Positions 40,817 to 49,763 of a DNA stretch of 64,000 nucleotides are shown in pieces. The stretch spans positions 267,184-331,183 of the forward strand of contig NZ_OMPS01000004.1 in assembly GCF_900313035.1 (NCBI RefSeq), given 5' to 3'. The translations under genes and the position numbers were made by a program. Each line of letters begins with the position of its first letter. The first letter of the stretch is position 1. Source of the DNA: Ruegeria sp. EL01. GTDB lineage: Bacteria; Pseudomonadota; Alphaproteobacteria; Rhodobacterales; Rhodobacteraceae. The notes under the pieces were generated by a model. The model was not told where the DNA came from. It made no database searches and saw nothing but the letters and a program-made list of their open reading frames with translations.

Positions 40817-41590
40817 TTACCAGGTTGAAGGATCAAACCGTTGACGCAACGCGGCAACACTGTCTGCAAGCAAAACCAAATCAACACCCACCGCAGTGAA
40901 ATCAACGCCGGAAGCGATGTAGGCCTGAGCGGTATCTGGGTCCAATGCCATCAGGCCAACAGGAACATCGATAAGCTTAAGCTGATCAACGGCTTCCTTG
41001 ATGGCCGCGATGACCTTTGGATGGTCCATTTGACCGGGTAGCCCCATCGACGCGCTCAGGTCTGCAGGCCCGATAAAGATCGCATCGACGCCTTCTGTCT
41101 GGGCAATACCTTCCAGGTTCCGAAGACCCTGCATCGTTTCGACCTGCAGGACGAGGCAGAGCTCGTCATAGGCAATGTCGAAGTAGTCTTCGACCTGGCC
41201 ATAGCGGGTTGCGCGGGTCATGCCTGCCATGCCTCGTATGCCGTGCGGTCCATAGCGCATGGCAGACACGGCTGCTTCAGCCTCTTCCACCGTCTGCACA
41301 TAAGGTACGAGCAATGTTTGCGCGCCCATATCCAAGATGCGTTTAAAAAGGATTGGGTCGTTGTCTGCCGGCCGGACAATGGCACTGACCTGCGGGTTGG
41401 ATGCGATGGCTTGCAGCGCTGGCAAGACTTCGACCGTCTCAATCGCTGCGTGTTCGCAGTCAATCAAGACCCAATCGAACCCCGCGCCGCCCAACAACTC
41501 TGGCACCGTGTTGCCGCCAATCGTGTTCCAAATGCCAAGTTGGTGCCGTTGACGCAAAGCAGCCTTGAACAGGTTCTTTGGATTCTTCAT
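40817..41590 (-). CDS. HpcH/HpaI family class II aldolase
   Basis: 257 residues. Typical blocks are FDWVLIDCEHAAIE near residue 35, SAIVRPADNDP with the substrate-binding Arg, the metal ligand Glu in LQVETMQGLRN and Asp in FIGPADLSASMG. Members cleave 4-hydroxy-2-oxo acids to pyruvate or a related keto acid plus an aldehyde, with a divalent metal. In this operon it may act late in protocatechuate meta-cleavage or on a sugar-acid derivative; neither is proven. It follows dctM by 20 bases. Confidence 0.9.
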   Translation of the reverse strand: MKNPKNLFKAALRQRHQLGIWNTIGGNTVPELLGGAGFDWVLIDCEHAAIETVEVLPALQAIASNPQVSAIVRPADNDPILFKRILDMGAQTLLVPYVQTVEEAEAAVSAMRYGPHGIRGMAGMTRATRYGQVEDYFDIAYDELCLVLQVETMQGLRNLEGIAQTEGVDAIFIGPADLSASMGLPGQMDHPKVIAAIKEAVDQLKLIDVPVGLMALDPDTAQAYIASGVDFTAVGVDLVLLADSVAALRQRFDPSTW

Positions 41591-41610
41591 GGCGTGTCTC
41601 CCATGCAGGC

Positions 41611-42906
41611 TCAGCCCGGATAACCGGCAAAGCGTGGCAGCCAGAGGATCAGATCAGGGAACAGCATCATCAAAATCAACGCTGCAATCAGCACGGCAAG
41701 GAACGCCCAGATTTCCGCGATAATCTCGCGCAGCGGGATATCGGTGACCGCGTTGATCACAAACAACAGGATGCCATAGGGCGGCGTGATCAACCCGATC
41801 ATGGAATTGACGACGACAAGCACACCAAAGTGCACAAGATCGATCCCCAATGCATTGCAGGTCGGAATGAACAGCGGAACGATGACCAGAATGATTGTTG
41901 TTGCATCCAGCACGCAGCCCAGCAGAAGGATTAGAATATTGACCATAATCAGGAACATGATCGGGCTGATATTCGCACCGTCCAGGAATGCTGAAATTGC
42001 CTGCGGAATTTGCTCAGTGATCACCACATAGTTCAGAATGAATGCGCCACCGATCACGATGCCAACCGCAGCCGATGACCGGGCAGAGTCGACAAACACC
42101 TGATAAAGCGTTTTCCAAGTGAGGGCGCGATAGAACAAAGCGGCCAGAAGCAAGGCGTAGAAAGCCGCGACAGCCGCCGCTTCTGTTGGCGTCGTGACGC
42201 CACCGTAGATGCCGTAAAGCAGGATCACCGGCATTAATAACGCCGGGAAGGCATTTGCTGTCTTTTTTGGCAGTTCCCGCAGCGGCACGGACTCTTCAAC
42301 CTCGAACCCGCGTTTGTGGGCGAGGTAGCCGTTCATGCCCATCAAGACGATTCCCATGATCAGCCCGGGCAGGATGCCTGCTAGAAACAACGCCCCGATT
42401 GAGGCATTTGATACCAACGCATAAAGCACCATTGGGATCGACGGCGGAATGATCGGACCAATAGTGGCAGAGGCCGCGGTGATCGCTGCCGCATATCCGC
42501 GACTGTAACGACCGTTGCGGGTCATCATTGAAATGATGATCTTTCCAATCCCCGCCGCATCCGCCACGGCCGACCCGGACATTCCCGAAAAGATAAGGGA
42601 TGCAACGACATTCACATGCCCCATGCCACCTTTGAAGCGGCCAACCACGGCGATGCAAAAATTCAGCAGGCGATCCGTGATCGAGCCTGCGTTCATAATA
42701 TTTGCGGCCACGATGAACAGGGGCACCGCCAGTAGAATTGCGCTTTTGTAAAAGCCTTGCAGTATCTTTTCCCCGGCCAAGGCAACGTCCAGGCCGGACA
42801 AACCAAGATAGACGACGGAGGCGATCAGGATCGAATATCCGATCGGCGTCCCGATTCCAGCCAGAACGAAAAGAGTGACAAGCAGGGAAACAAGCTCAAA
42901 ACTCAT
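41611..42906 (-). CDS. TRAP transporter large permease (DctM), first set
   Basis: 431 residues with about eleven to thirteen membrane helices. The TRAP large-subunit pattern is clear: GIGTPIGYSILIASVVYLGL at the start, the SGMSGSAVADAAGIG block, the GPIIPPSIPMVLY block and the late LITPPYGILLFVI block, which carry the sodium and substrate sites. It imports an organic acid using the sodium gradient with DctQ and DctP. It overlaps dctQ by 4 bases. Confidence 0.95.
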   Translation of the reverse strand: MSFELVSLLVTLFVLAGIGTPIGYSILIASVVYLGLSGLDVALAGEKILQGFYKSAILLAVPLFIVAANIMNAGSITDRLLNFCIAVVGRFKGGMGHVNVVASLIFSGMSGSAVADAAGIGKIIISMMTRNGRYSRGYAAAITAASATIGPIIPPSIPMVLYALVSNASIGALFLAGILPGLIMGIVLMGMNGYLAHKRGFEVEESVPLRELPKKTANAFPALLMPVILLYGIYGGVTTPTEAAAVAAFYALLLAALFYRALTWKTLYQVFVDSARSSAAVGIVIGGAFILNYVVITEQIPQAISAFLDGANISPIMFLIMVNILILLLGCVLDATTIILVIVPLFIPTCNALGIDLVHFGVLVVVNSMIGLITPPYGILLFVINAVTDIPLREIIAEIWAFLAVLIAALILMMLFPDLILWLPRFAGYPG

Positions 42907-43493
42907 GTGCGTTCGTCCGCTTCTGCTTCCAGAACCACTTCAAGCTCGGTTTTTGGCGGCCCATTGCGGAAGACATCAACGGCGAGCCACGCGTAGCGGG
43001 CGGTCACAACAATCATAAAGGCGCCGTAGATGGAAAATATCGTTCGCAGAGGGATTTTAGCGCCGGTGAACGGGTTCCGAACCGTTGTGGTTTTACGCAG
43101 CTTGATCCAGTCGATGTAGTCCCATGTGGGCAAAAAGGCATAGAGCATCCCGGCGACAATCGCCACGGCCGAGATCATGGCAAAAACTGCACGCAGTTTG
43201 CGCGGGGCCGCCAGATAGAGGATGTCGAATTTCACATGATCCCATTCGCGCAGCACAAAAGCGCAGGTGAAGAAAATCACCCAAACCCATAAGATGCCAA
43301 TCAGCTCAAGCGTCCAACCCAGCGGTTCGACAGCCGCCAGCGTCGGCAGCGTCTCGCTAAGCCCCAGTGACCCGATGATTTTGGGAAGGTAGCGCGACCC
43401 GATCTGCAAAAGAAAAACGAAAAAGATCGCAGCCAACATCATGGCTGCGATCGCTTCAGACAGACGAGAGGTCCACCGAATAATTGTTCTCAT
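42903..43493 (-). CDS. TRAP transporter small permease (DctQ), first set
   Basis: 196 residues from the ATG at 43493 (AGAGGG about 6 bases upstream); a start at 43508 is also in frame. Four membrane helices are seen, the first being ISEAIAAMMLAA-like with FFVFLLQIGSRY, plus LEWDHVKFDIL-type loop (REWDHVKFDILYL), which is the usual small-subunit motif between helices 2 and 3. It scaffolds the large permease. It lies 26 bases after dctP. Confidence 0.9.
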   Translation of the reverse strand: MRTIIRWTSRLSEAIAAMMLAAIFFVFLLQIGSRYLPKIIGSLGLSETLPTLAAVEPLGWTLELIGILWVWVIFFTCAFVLREWDHVKFDILYLAAPRKLRAVFAMISAVAIVAGMLYAFLPTWDYIDWIKLRKTTTVRNPFTGAKIPLRTIFSIYGAFMIVVTARYAWLAVDVFRNGPPKTELEVVLEAEADERT

Positions 43494-43519
43494 TGTGACC
43501 CTCTCCACCGATCAGGCGC

Positions 43520-44527
43520 TCACTCACCAAGCGCGTTGATCTTGTCCAAAACACCTTCCGGCCAACTGGCTGCAAACTCGCTGCCAACATACTGGGCCTG
43601 CACGTGATCACGGAAGGCGGCTGTATCGGGTTCATAAACCTCGACGCCGTTCTCTTCGATGAACGATGTCAGGTTCGCCTCAAGATCTAGTTGACGCAAG
43701 CGACCAACAGACGCAGCCGCGTCAGCGGCACGCTGAACGGTCAATTGCTGTTCTGGTGTCAACGCGTCAAAGGTTGCCTTGGACATCGCGATATAGTTCA
43801 GATCAACCAGATGCGACGTCAGTGCGATCTGTTTGGTTACCTCATAGAACTTCTTGTCCACAACAGTCGGTAGTGGGTTGTCTTGCCCATCAACAGCACC
43901 TGTTGCCAGGCCTGTATAGACCTCTGAGAATGCCATCGGTGTTGGCGATGCGCCCAAGGCGGCCCCCAGGAACTGCCATGCGTCCGTGCCCGGCATGCGC
44001 AGGTTCACGCCAGCCAGATCAGCGGGTGTTTGGACGTCAAGTTCGTCGCGCGTTTGGCGCAGGTTCACGTGGCGTCTACCCAGATACATGACTGACAACA
44101 GCTTCACGCCAAGCTCGTCTTCAACTTTTGCCTTGAAGGGCTCCATCAGTGGATCATTGAAGACGCGGACCTGATGGGCGGCGTCTTGATGCACGTAGCC
44201 TGTTGCGAAGATTGAGAACTCGGGGAAGAACTGTGCCAGTTCTTGCGCCGATGTGATGGACATCTCCAGGTTCCCGCGGCTGATCGCGTCAAGCTCGGTG
44301 CCCTGATCAAACAGCGTTGCGTTGTAGCTGGGCTCGTAGGAGGCAAATCCCGAGACGGCCGGGCCGAAAACTTCTGCCAAAGCAACGGAACGCGCGTCCG
44401 TTTCAGAACCGGATGAGGACATCCGCAGTTGTACTAAATCCCCGTCGGCAAATGCAGACGTGGATAAGATGGCCCCGGCCGCGACCATGCCGGCAAGCGC
44501 CAAACGGCGTGTCAGTTTCAGTGTCAT
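43520..44527 (-). CDS. TRAP transporter substrate-binding protein (DctP), first set
   Basis: 335 residues from the ATG at 44527 (GGGAGGAC upstream). A Sec signal peptide (KLTRRLALAGMVAAGAIL, cleaved after SAFA near residue 26) precedes the two-lobed DctP fold. The ligand Arg is expected in LAGVNLRMPGTDAW (carboxylate-binding Arg of the family) and the hinge helix region is SEVYTGLATGAVDGQDNPL. It catches a carboxylate in the periplasm. The operon suggests quinate, shikimate or similar. An intercistronic stem-loop lies just upstream. Confidence 0.93.
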   Translation of the reverse strand: MTLKLTRRLALAGMVAAGAILSTSAFADGDLVQLRMSSSGSETDARSVALAEVFGPAVSGFASYEPSYNATLFDQGTELDAISRGNLEMSITSAQELAQFFPEFSIFATGYVHQDAAHQVRVFNDPLMEPFKAKVEDELGVKLLSVMYLGRRHVNLRQTRDELDVQTPADLAGVNLRMPGTDAWQFLGAALGASPTPMAFSEVYTGLATGAVDGQDNPLPTVVDKKFYEVTKQIALTSHLVDLNYIAMSKATFDALTPEQQLTVQRAADAAASVGRLRQLDLEANLTSFIEENGVEVYEPDTAAFRDHVQAQYVGSEFAASWPEGVLDKINALGE

Positions 44528-44550
44528 GTTTGTCCTCCCAGACGTTGTGT

Positions 44551-44570
44551 GCCGTCCCTTTTGGGGCGGC
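44551..44570 (-). promoter_or_regulatory. Intercistronic stem-loop before dctP
   Basis: GCCGTCCC-TTTT-GGGGCGGC, eight paired positions including one T-G wobble, between the MocA-type gene and dctP. There is no U-tract, so it more likely stabilises the dctP message or pauses transcription than ends it. Confidence 0.45.
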
Positions 44571-44585
44571 GATTTGATGTTTTGG

Positions 44586-45647
44586 TTACTCGGCTGCCTC
44601 GGGGGCGATCCCCGCGCAGGCATCGATTTGAACGGTCGACTGCGTGGTGGCTGCGGTTTGAATCGCCTCGACAACCTGCATCGTGCGCAACCCTTCCTCG
44701 GCTGTGACGAGGGGCGTTTCCTTCCCTCGGATGACATCTGCGAAATGCGCGATCTGATTGATAAGTGGATCGGACGCAGGGCGAGGCATCGTGGTGGCAG
44801 TAATGGCATTCCACCACGACTTGTCACCATCATGACGCCAAAGCCGCATGTCAGGGATCGACAGCGATCCGTCAGACCCGCCAATATGATAGCAAGATTG
44901 ATCCGTGACCGGGTAAATCGGGTATTCAGCGGCTGTCAGTTCCCAGCTCCATGGTGCGACGATGCTGTCAGAGACCGAAATTGTACAGAGTGCCCCATTG
45001 GCAAACCTCAAAACAGCGGCGGCCAGATCCTCGTTTTCATGTCCACGCCGCGACGGGGCCAGTTGCGCCTGCACTGAAACGACCTCGCCGCAAAGGTGCC
45101 GCATCAAATCAACATCGTGAACAAGGTTAACGGATATCGGGCCTGCACCAGTTTTTGTTCGCCAGAGAGCGGCCTCAAAATAGTCGTTTGGCTTGTAGAA
45201 CCAGCAAGTCGCCTGCGCTGCTCTGACATCACCAATAGCACCCGACTGGATCAAAGACGCGGCTTTTTGGATCATAGGGTTATGGCGTCGATGATGGCCC
45301 ACTAGAACGGGCGTTCGCGCTGCGGCGCTTGCCTGAACGATCTTTTGCGCTTGTTCCACAGATGCCGCCAATGGCTTTTCAATCAGCACGGGAACGCTGC
45401 GTCCAAGGCAGGCTTGAGCACCGTCCAGATGCATCGGCGTCGGCGTCGATAGGATCACCCCGTCAACGCGCGTGGTCAGAAACAACTCCTCAATATCTGA
45501 TGCCAAACGGACATCACCGAAGTCACCGCCGCATGGTTCGACCACAGCCACCAGTTTCGCACCCGTGACGTGTGCGATAGCAGCGATGTGGCGTTGTCCG
45601 ACAAGGCCGGCGCCGACTACGGCGAGTTTAACTGACTTTGACATCAC
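44586..45647 (-). CDS. Gfo/Idh/MocA family dehydrogenase
   Basis: 353 residues; the second Met at 45644 is an equally likely start. The N-terminal Rossmann domain has LAVVGAGLVGQRHIAAI and the conserved IEKPLAASVEQAQ block, whose Lys is catalytic in the family, then the C-terminal open-faced sheet domain with a VHDVDLMRHLCGEV stretch carrying the catalytic Asp/His region. It oxidises a sugar or cyclitol hydroxyl with NAD(P). First gene of the operon, it may do the first oxidation of a quinate-like polyol; that is inferred. Confidence 0.88.
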   Translation of the reverse strand: MMSKSVKLAVVGAGLVGQRHIAAIAHVTGAKLVAVVEPCGGDFGDVRLASDIEELFLTTRVDGVILSTPTPMHLDGAQACLGRSVPVLIEKPLAASVEQAQKIVQASAAARTPVLVGHHRRHNPMIQKAASLIQSGAIGDVRAAQATCWFYKPNDYFEAALWRTKTGAGPISVNLVHDVDLMRHLCGEVVSVQAQLAPSRRGHENEDLAAAVLRFANGALCTISVSDSIVAPWSWELTAAEYPIYPVTDQSCYHIGGSDGSLSIPDMRLWRHDGDKSWWNAITATTMPRPASDPLINQIAHFADVIRGKETPLVTAEEGLRTMQVVEAIQTAATTQSTVQIDACAGIAPEAAE

Positions 45648-45713
45648 GTTCCCAGGTTGCGTCGCGGTGACGTTAACACAAATTATGATGTTCGCAATAA
45701 TATATGATATTTT

Positions 45714-45724
45714 TTGTTATACAG
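45714..45724. promoter_or_regulatory. Candidate GntR/FCD operator
   Basis: TTGT-TAT-ACAG, a near-palindrome of the GT-N-AC type bound by FCD-class GntR regulators, in the very A/T-rich 148-base gap between the MocA-type gene and the divergent gntR. Position fits, but short imperfect symmetry makes it tentative. Confidence 0.28.
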
Positions 45725-45795
45725 GATTTTTATGGGGATTGAGGTTTCTCTCTCGTTTCCTCTATGATCTGCTCAATCAATGACGAAAGAGCGAT

Positions 45796-46473
45796 ATGAC
45801 CCGCCTGAACAGCACTGTTGGCACCAACACCTATGAACGTGTCAAACGTGACGTGATTTTTGGGGACCTTGCACCTGGCGCGAAGCTGAAGCTCGATAGC
45901 TTGCGCAAAACCTACGGGGCCAGCGTCTCGACCTTGCGTGAAATTCTGAACCGGTTGGCAAGCGAAGGCTTTGTTGTCGCTGCCGAACAGCGCGGTTTCT
46001 TTGTCAAACCCGTTTCGCAAGACGATCTTGTCGAAGTTGCGAACCTGAGGATCCTGCTGGAGTGCTCGGCCCTCGAAACATCGATCAGAGCAGGTGACAC
46101 CGAATGGGAGGGTCGTCTTGTGGCGGCGCACCACAAGTTGCAACTGGTCGAGCAGAAGATGCTGTCGGGTGATCACTCGCAAAAAGAGTTGTGGAAAAGG
46201 TATGACTGGGAATTCCATCAAGCCCTGATCAGTGCCTGCAATTCGCAGAACCTGTTGGCACTGCATGGCACAATTTTCGAAAAGTACCTGCGCTACCAAA
46301 TGCTGGTTTTGACGTTTCGTGGTGAAAACGCCGCCGCCGAACACCGCGATATGCTTGATGCCGCACTTGAACGGGACACCACTGCAGCCATCGATGTGCT
46401 GGAAACACATATCCGCAAAGGCCTTGAGCACACGCTGTCAGCGATGAATCAAAGTCCGCTCTGGCAAAGCTAG
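45796..46473 (+). CDS. GntR family regulator with FCD effector domain
   Basis: 225 residues. The winged helix-turn-helix (about 10-75) contains DVIFGDLAPGAKLKLDSL and STLREILNRLASEGF; the FCD all-helical domain (about 85-215) has metal-ligand positions in WEFHQALISACNSQ (His) and EHRDMLDAALE (His) and ETHIRKGLEH. Such regulators repress catabolic operons until a carboxylate inducer binds. It is divergent from the six-gene operon, which it likely controls, and stands alone. Confidence 0.9.
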   Translation: MTRLNSTVGTNTYERVKRDVIFGDLAPGAKLKLDSLRKTYGASVSTLREILNRLASEGFVVAAEQRGFFVKPVSQDDLVEVANLRILLECSALETSIRAGDTEWEGRLVAAHHKLQLVEQKMLSGDHSQKELWKRYDWEFHQALISACNSQNLLALHGTIFEKYLRYQMLVLTFRGENAAAEHRDMLDAALERDTTAAIDVLETHIRKGLEHTLSAMNQSPLWQS

Positions 46474-46492
46474 ATTTCAGCTGCGAACTTCC

Positions 46493-46512
46493 AGACGGGT
46501 CCACCGTTTTTT
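46493..46512 (+). terminator. Probable intrinsic terminator of gntR
   Basis: A six-pair stem (AGACGG with CCGTTT, one wobble) and 5-base loop followed by a run of T, 20 bases after the gntR stop. The stem is short, so efficiency is uncertain. Confidence 0.4.
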
Positions 46513-46584
46513 ATGTCCGGTCAGGTTTACTACGTGCCGCACGCGAAACCCGATCAGATCAAGCAGCCGTTCGGTACTGATCGG

Positions 46585-46788
46585 CTAGGGGCCTCGCGAA
46601 CCGGGGGCGGGGTCGGGAACGCAGGCGGGGACTGCCTTGTACTGGTCGCTTTGGCCCCGGTCGTCAAAGGTCACCAAACGGCCTTCGATCACATTTGCGG
46701 GGCAAGACAAAGCGCAATCCATCCGCATTTGCCCTGTCTCGAACAAATCAATCGCCTCGGCAAACGGAAGTGCGCCAAACAGCTTCAT
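46585..46788 (-). CDS. Unrecognised 67-residue frame downstream of GMC gene
   Basis: A minus-strand frame starting 18 bases after the stop of the GMC oxidoreductase, with AAGG about 5 bases before its ATG. It opens MKLFGALPFAEAIDLFETGQ and contains MRMDCALSCPANVIEG, which reads like a genuine protein start rather than noise, but ends in a Pro/Gly-rich tail that may result from a frameshift. It could be a small gene or a truncated one. No family recognised. Confidence 0.35.
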   Translation of the reverse strand: MKLFGALPFAEAIDLFETGQMRMDCALSCPANVIEGRLVTFDDRGQSDQYKAVPACVPDPAPGSRGP

Positions 46789-46806
46789 TGAACCTTGATA
46801 ACTGAC

Positions 46807-48402
46807 TCAAGGATTCGTGCGGAGCAATTCGCTGGCTTTTTCTCCAATCATAATCGCAGGCGCATTTGTGTTTCCGCTGACGATCTCGGGCATTATCGAG
46901 CAATCGGCGACACGAAGGTTCCCAATTCCGTTCACCTTCAGGCTTGGATCAACGACCGACTTTTCGGAGGTGCCCATCGAACATGTTCCAGTTGGGTGAT
47001 AGATCGAGACAGAGTTCGATCTCGCCCAATCCAACGTGCCCTCGTAGTCGTCGCATGACAGATCCGACGTTGGACGGAACTCCTCGGATATCTTGGAGGC
47101 CAGAGGATTGTGGCGGGCGATACCGCGCGCGATATTCACGCCTTCAACGATTGTTCTACAGTCCGTTTCGGTGGACAGATAGTTCGGGATGATTTTGACG
47201 TATGTGGACGGATCAGGGCCATCCAAGCGCAGCTCTCCCCGGCTTTCTGGTCTCAGCTGACAGACGGACATGGTGAAGGCAGAAAACGGATGTACGCCTT
47301 CGCCAGGGCTATCGGCGGACCAGGGCTGGACGTGGAACTGGATGTCCGGCGTCTGGGCGTCCAGGCGGGTTTTCAGGAACCCGGTGGCAAGGCTGGCCGC
47401 CATTGTCATGGGTCCGGCGCGGAATAAGGCGTACTTCAGCGCAATACGCGCCTGATTGAACAGGCTACGCACCTCATCATTCAGTGTAGGTTCGTTGCAC
47501 TTGAAAACAAGGCGGGCTTGCAGGTGGTCCTGTAGTCCCTTGCCAACACCTGGCAGGGCGTGAATGGGTTCTACCCCATTGTCTTTGAGGTGATCCGGGT
47601 CACCGATCCCGGACAGCATCAGGATCTGGGGTGAGTTGATTGCACCGCCAGACAGAATGATCTCGCGGCGTACTTTGAGCGTTTTCATCTGACCTGATCG
47701 ATCGCGATAGACCAGCCCGGTTGCGCGTTTTCCGTCCAACTCGATTCGGTTGACAAGCGCATGCGTGATGATGTTCAGATTCTGCCGGTTCCGGATGGGT
47801 TTGAGGTATGCGACGGCTGCGCTGCAGCGTCGACCATTGCGGGTGGTCAGCTGAAAATATCCCACACCTTCCTGATCGGCGCCGTTGTAGTCGGGGTTGA
47901 ACGGATAGCCAGCCGCTTGTGCTGCGGCGACCCAGGCATCGCATATGGGTCGTTGTATGCGCATGTTTGAAACCGCAAGAGGTCCGCCGGTTCCGTGGAA
48001 CTCGTCCTCGCCACGTTCCTGATCTTCGCTGCGCTTGAACAGGGGCAACACGTCATCCCAACCCCAGCCGACATTCCCCATTTGGCGCCAACGGTCATAG
48101 TCTTCTTTCTGGCCACGCACATAAAGAAGACCGTTCAGGGAAGATGATCCTCCCAACACTTTGCCACGTGGCCAGTCGATGGATCGCCCGTTCAGGCCTG
48201 GATCAGGCTCGGTGCGGTAACACCAGTCGACCGACGGGTTGTGCATCGTCTTGAAATAGCCGACGGGGATATGAATCCAAGGGTTTGTGTCTGGCCCGCC
48301 AGCCTCCAACAAGGCCACGGATGTCTTTGGATCAGCGCTCAGTCGATTGGCAATGACACAGCCCGAGGATCCGGCTCCGACAATCGCATAATCCACTTCC
48401 AT
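46807..48402 (-). CDS. GMC family FAD oxidoreductase (choline dehydrogenase-like)
   Basis: 531 residues from the ATG at 48402, which has GGAGG about 7 bases upstream; a TTG at 48417 is weaker. FAD binding: IVGAGSSGCVIANRLS at the N-terminus. GMC signature 1 lies at about residues 75-100 (GKVLGGSSSLNGLLYVRG) and signature 2 is ILSGGAINSPQILMLSG. The active-site pair is His in YHPTGTCSMG and Asn in SGNTNAPAIM. It oxidises an alcohol, passing electrons to oxygen or a carrier. It faces the second TRAP operon across a shared promoter, so its substrate is probably what that transporter brings in. Confidence 0.92.
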   Translation of the reverse strand: MEVDYAIVGAGSSGCVIANRLSADPKTSVALLEAGGPDTNPWIHIPVGYFKTMHNPSVDWCYRTEPDPGLNGRSIDWPRGKVLGGSSSLNGLLYVRGQKEDYDRWRQMGNVGWGWDDVLPLFKRSEDQERGEDEFHGTGGPLAVSNMRIQRPICDAWVAAAQAAGYPFNPDYNGADQEGVGYFQLTTRNGRRCSAAVAYLKPIRNRQNLNIITHALVNRIELDGKRATGLVYRDRSGQMKTLKVRREIILSGGAINSPQILMLSGIGDPDHLKDNGVEPIHALPGVGKGLQDHLQARLVFKCNEPTLNDEVRSLFNQARIALKYALFRAGPMTMAASLATGFLKTRLDAQTPDIQFHVQPWSADSPGEGVHPFSAFTMSVCQLRPESRGELRLDGPDPSTYVKIIPNYLSTETDCRTIVEGVNIARGIARHNPLASKISEEFRPTSDLSCDDYEGTLDWARSNSVSIYHPTGTCSMGTSEKSVVDPSLKVNGIGNLRVADCSIMPEIVSGNTNAPAIMIGEKASELLRTNP

Positions 48403-48469
48403 ATCCACGTCCTCCAAACTCCGTTGAAAAAAACTCTATGCAAGATGCCAGAATTATACTAGCATTTTT

Positions 48470-48486
48470 TGATACAAAATGTATCA
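48470..48486. promoter_or_regulatory. Perfect 7+7 bp palindrome in divergent promoter
   Basis: TGATACA-AAA-TGTATCA lies in the 109-base gap between the GMC gene and the second TRAP operon. The arms are perfect and the spacer is three bases, a strong operator candidate for a dimeric regulator that acts on both directions. The local candidates are the IclR regulator at the end of the TRAP operon and the FCD-type GntR regulator at 45796. Confidence 0.55.
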
Positions 48487-48511
48487 TTAATTGCGATCAG
48501 GGAGGTAAGCA

Positions 48512-49750
48512 ATGGAGATCGGTCGAAAACTAAGTGGTATTTCGCGGCGAGATTTTTTCCGTGTGGCAGGCCGGTATGGCATGAGCTCCACGCTATTGGC
48601 TGCTGGTGGATTCGGTGGCGCCATGAGCCTCGCAAATCTGGCGCATGCTGCAGAATCCACCTATGAAAAACGGTTCTCGAAAGAGCCGAAGCATACTCTG
48701 AAATTCGGTGCATCCGGGTTCAATACAAGAAACCTATTGATCGAGCGGGCAGGGGCAATTGAGTTCGCTCGCGACTTGGAAGAGCGCACGGATGGTGAGA
48801 TTCGCATCGAGTTCATTGGCGACAATCAGATCTGTGGTCAGCTAAGTTGTGTCGAGAAAACACAGCAGGGCATCGTCGACATCTATGCTGCGTCGACGCA
48901 GAACTCAGCAGGCGGCGCGCCCTATCTGAACGTGTTGGACTATGCTTACATGTTCCCCAGCCGTGCGGCGCAGTATCACTTCTTCTATAGTCCCGCGAGC
49001 CAGCGCATCCTGCGTGAACCGCTTGAAAAACGGCATGGGCTAAAGTTCCTGTTCACCCATTGTGAACTGCGTGGCCTGCAAATGGGGTCGACCTTTGCTG
49101 ACAAGCCGACGGTTACGAAACTGGAAGAACTGTTTGGCACCAAAAACCGCGTGACGGGCACTCAGCTGGGCCGGATCGCGATGCAGTTGCTGAACCTGAA
49201 CCCGGTTCCGGTGGCGTGGGAAGAAACCCTTGATGCGTTGAAAACGGGCCTTATCGATGGCGCTGAAACTTGGGCATCTGCCGTGGCCTACGCCAACATG
49301 GCGCCGGTGGTGTCGCAGTCTGTGAACCTCAAGTTCTTCTGCGGAACCGAGCATACCTCGATGTCGGCCAGCGTCTTTGACGGGCTGGGTGGTGAACTGC
49401 AGGATGCGGTTATGGAATCGTCCTACTTCACCCAGGCGCTTATTCAGGGGGCCAACGAAGCGGCCTTGCTGAATACGGTTGGCTTCTCGGAACCACAATT
49501 GCCGAACACGATCTTTGCTGAAAATGGTGTGCGCGCGGCGTTCCTGGCTGACGATCAGATCAAGTTGGCCGAAGAGATGTGCGCCCCGAACTACAACCCG
49601 GAACCCTGGGCTGAATGGCGCGAGCGTTTGAACAAATGGGCCGGAGGTATCGACACTTATCAGGAGATCTACGACATCGCGCGTGAGATCCCTGCTGATA
49701 CACTGCCAGAGAACGTCGAACCACGTCGTTGGTGGAAGGGCGAGGCCTGA
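48512..49750 (+). CDS. TRAP transporter substrate-binding protein, Tat-exported, second set
   Basis: 412 residues; GGGAGG sits 6 bases before the ATG. The N-terminus has a twin-arginine motif SRRDFFRV (11-18) and a hydrophobic stretch ending AHAAES near residue 47, so export is by the Tat pathway, unlike the Sec-type first DctP. The mature part is a longer DctP-type fold, with TKLEELFGTKNRV-type and WEETLDALKTGLIDGAE hinge segments. The ligand is unknown; the genomic setting suggests a hydroxylated acid or alcohol handled by the GMC enzyme. Confidence 0.92.
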   Translation: MEIGRKLSGISRRDFFRVAGRYGMSSTLLAAGGFGGAMSLANLAHAAESTYEKRFSKEPKHTLKFGASGFNTRNLLIERAGAIEFARDLEERTDGEIRIEFIGDNQICGQLSCVEKTQQGIVDIYAASTQNSAGGAPYLNVLDYAYMFPSRAAQYHFFYSPASQRILREPLEKRHGLKFLFTHCELRGLQMGSTFADKPTVTKLEELFGTKNRVTGTQLGRIAMQLLNLNPVPVAWEETLDALKTGLIDGAETWASAVAYANMAPVVSQSVNLKFFCGTEHTSMSASVFDGLGGELQDAVMESSYFTQALIQGANEAALLNTVGFSEPQLPNTIFAENGVRAAFLADDQIKLAEEMCAPNYNPEPWAEWRERLNKWAGGIDTYQEIYDIAREIPADTLPENVEPRRWWKGEA

Positions 49751-49763
49751 TCTAAGCTTTTAG

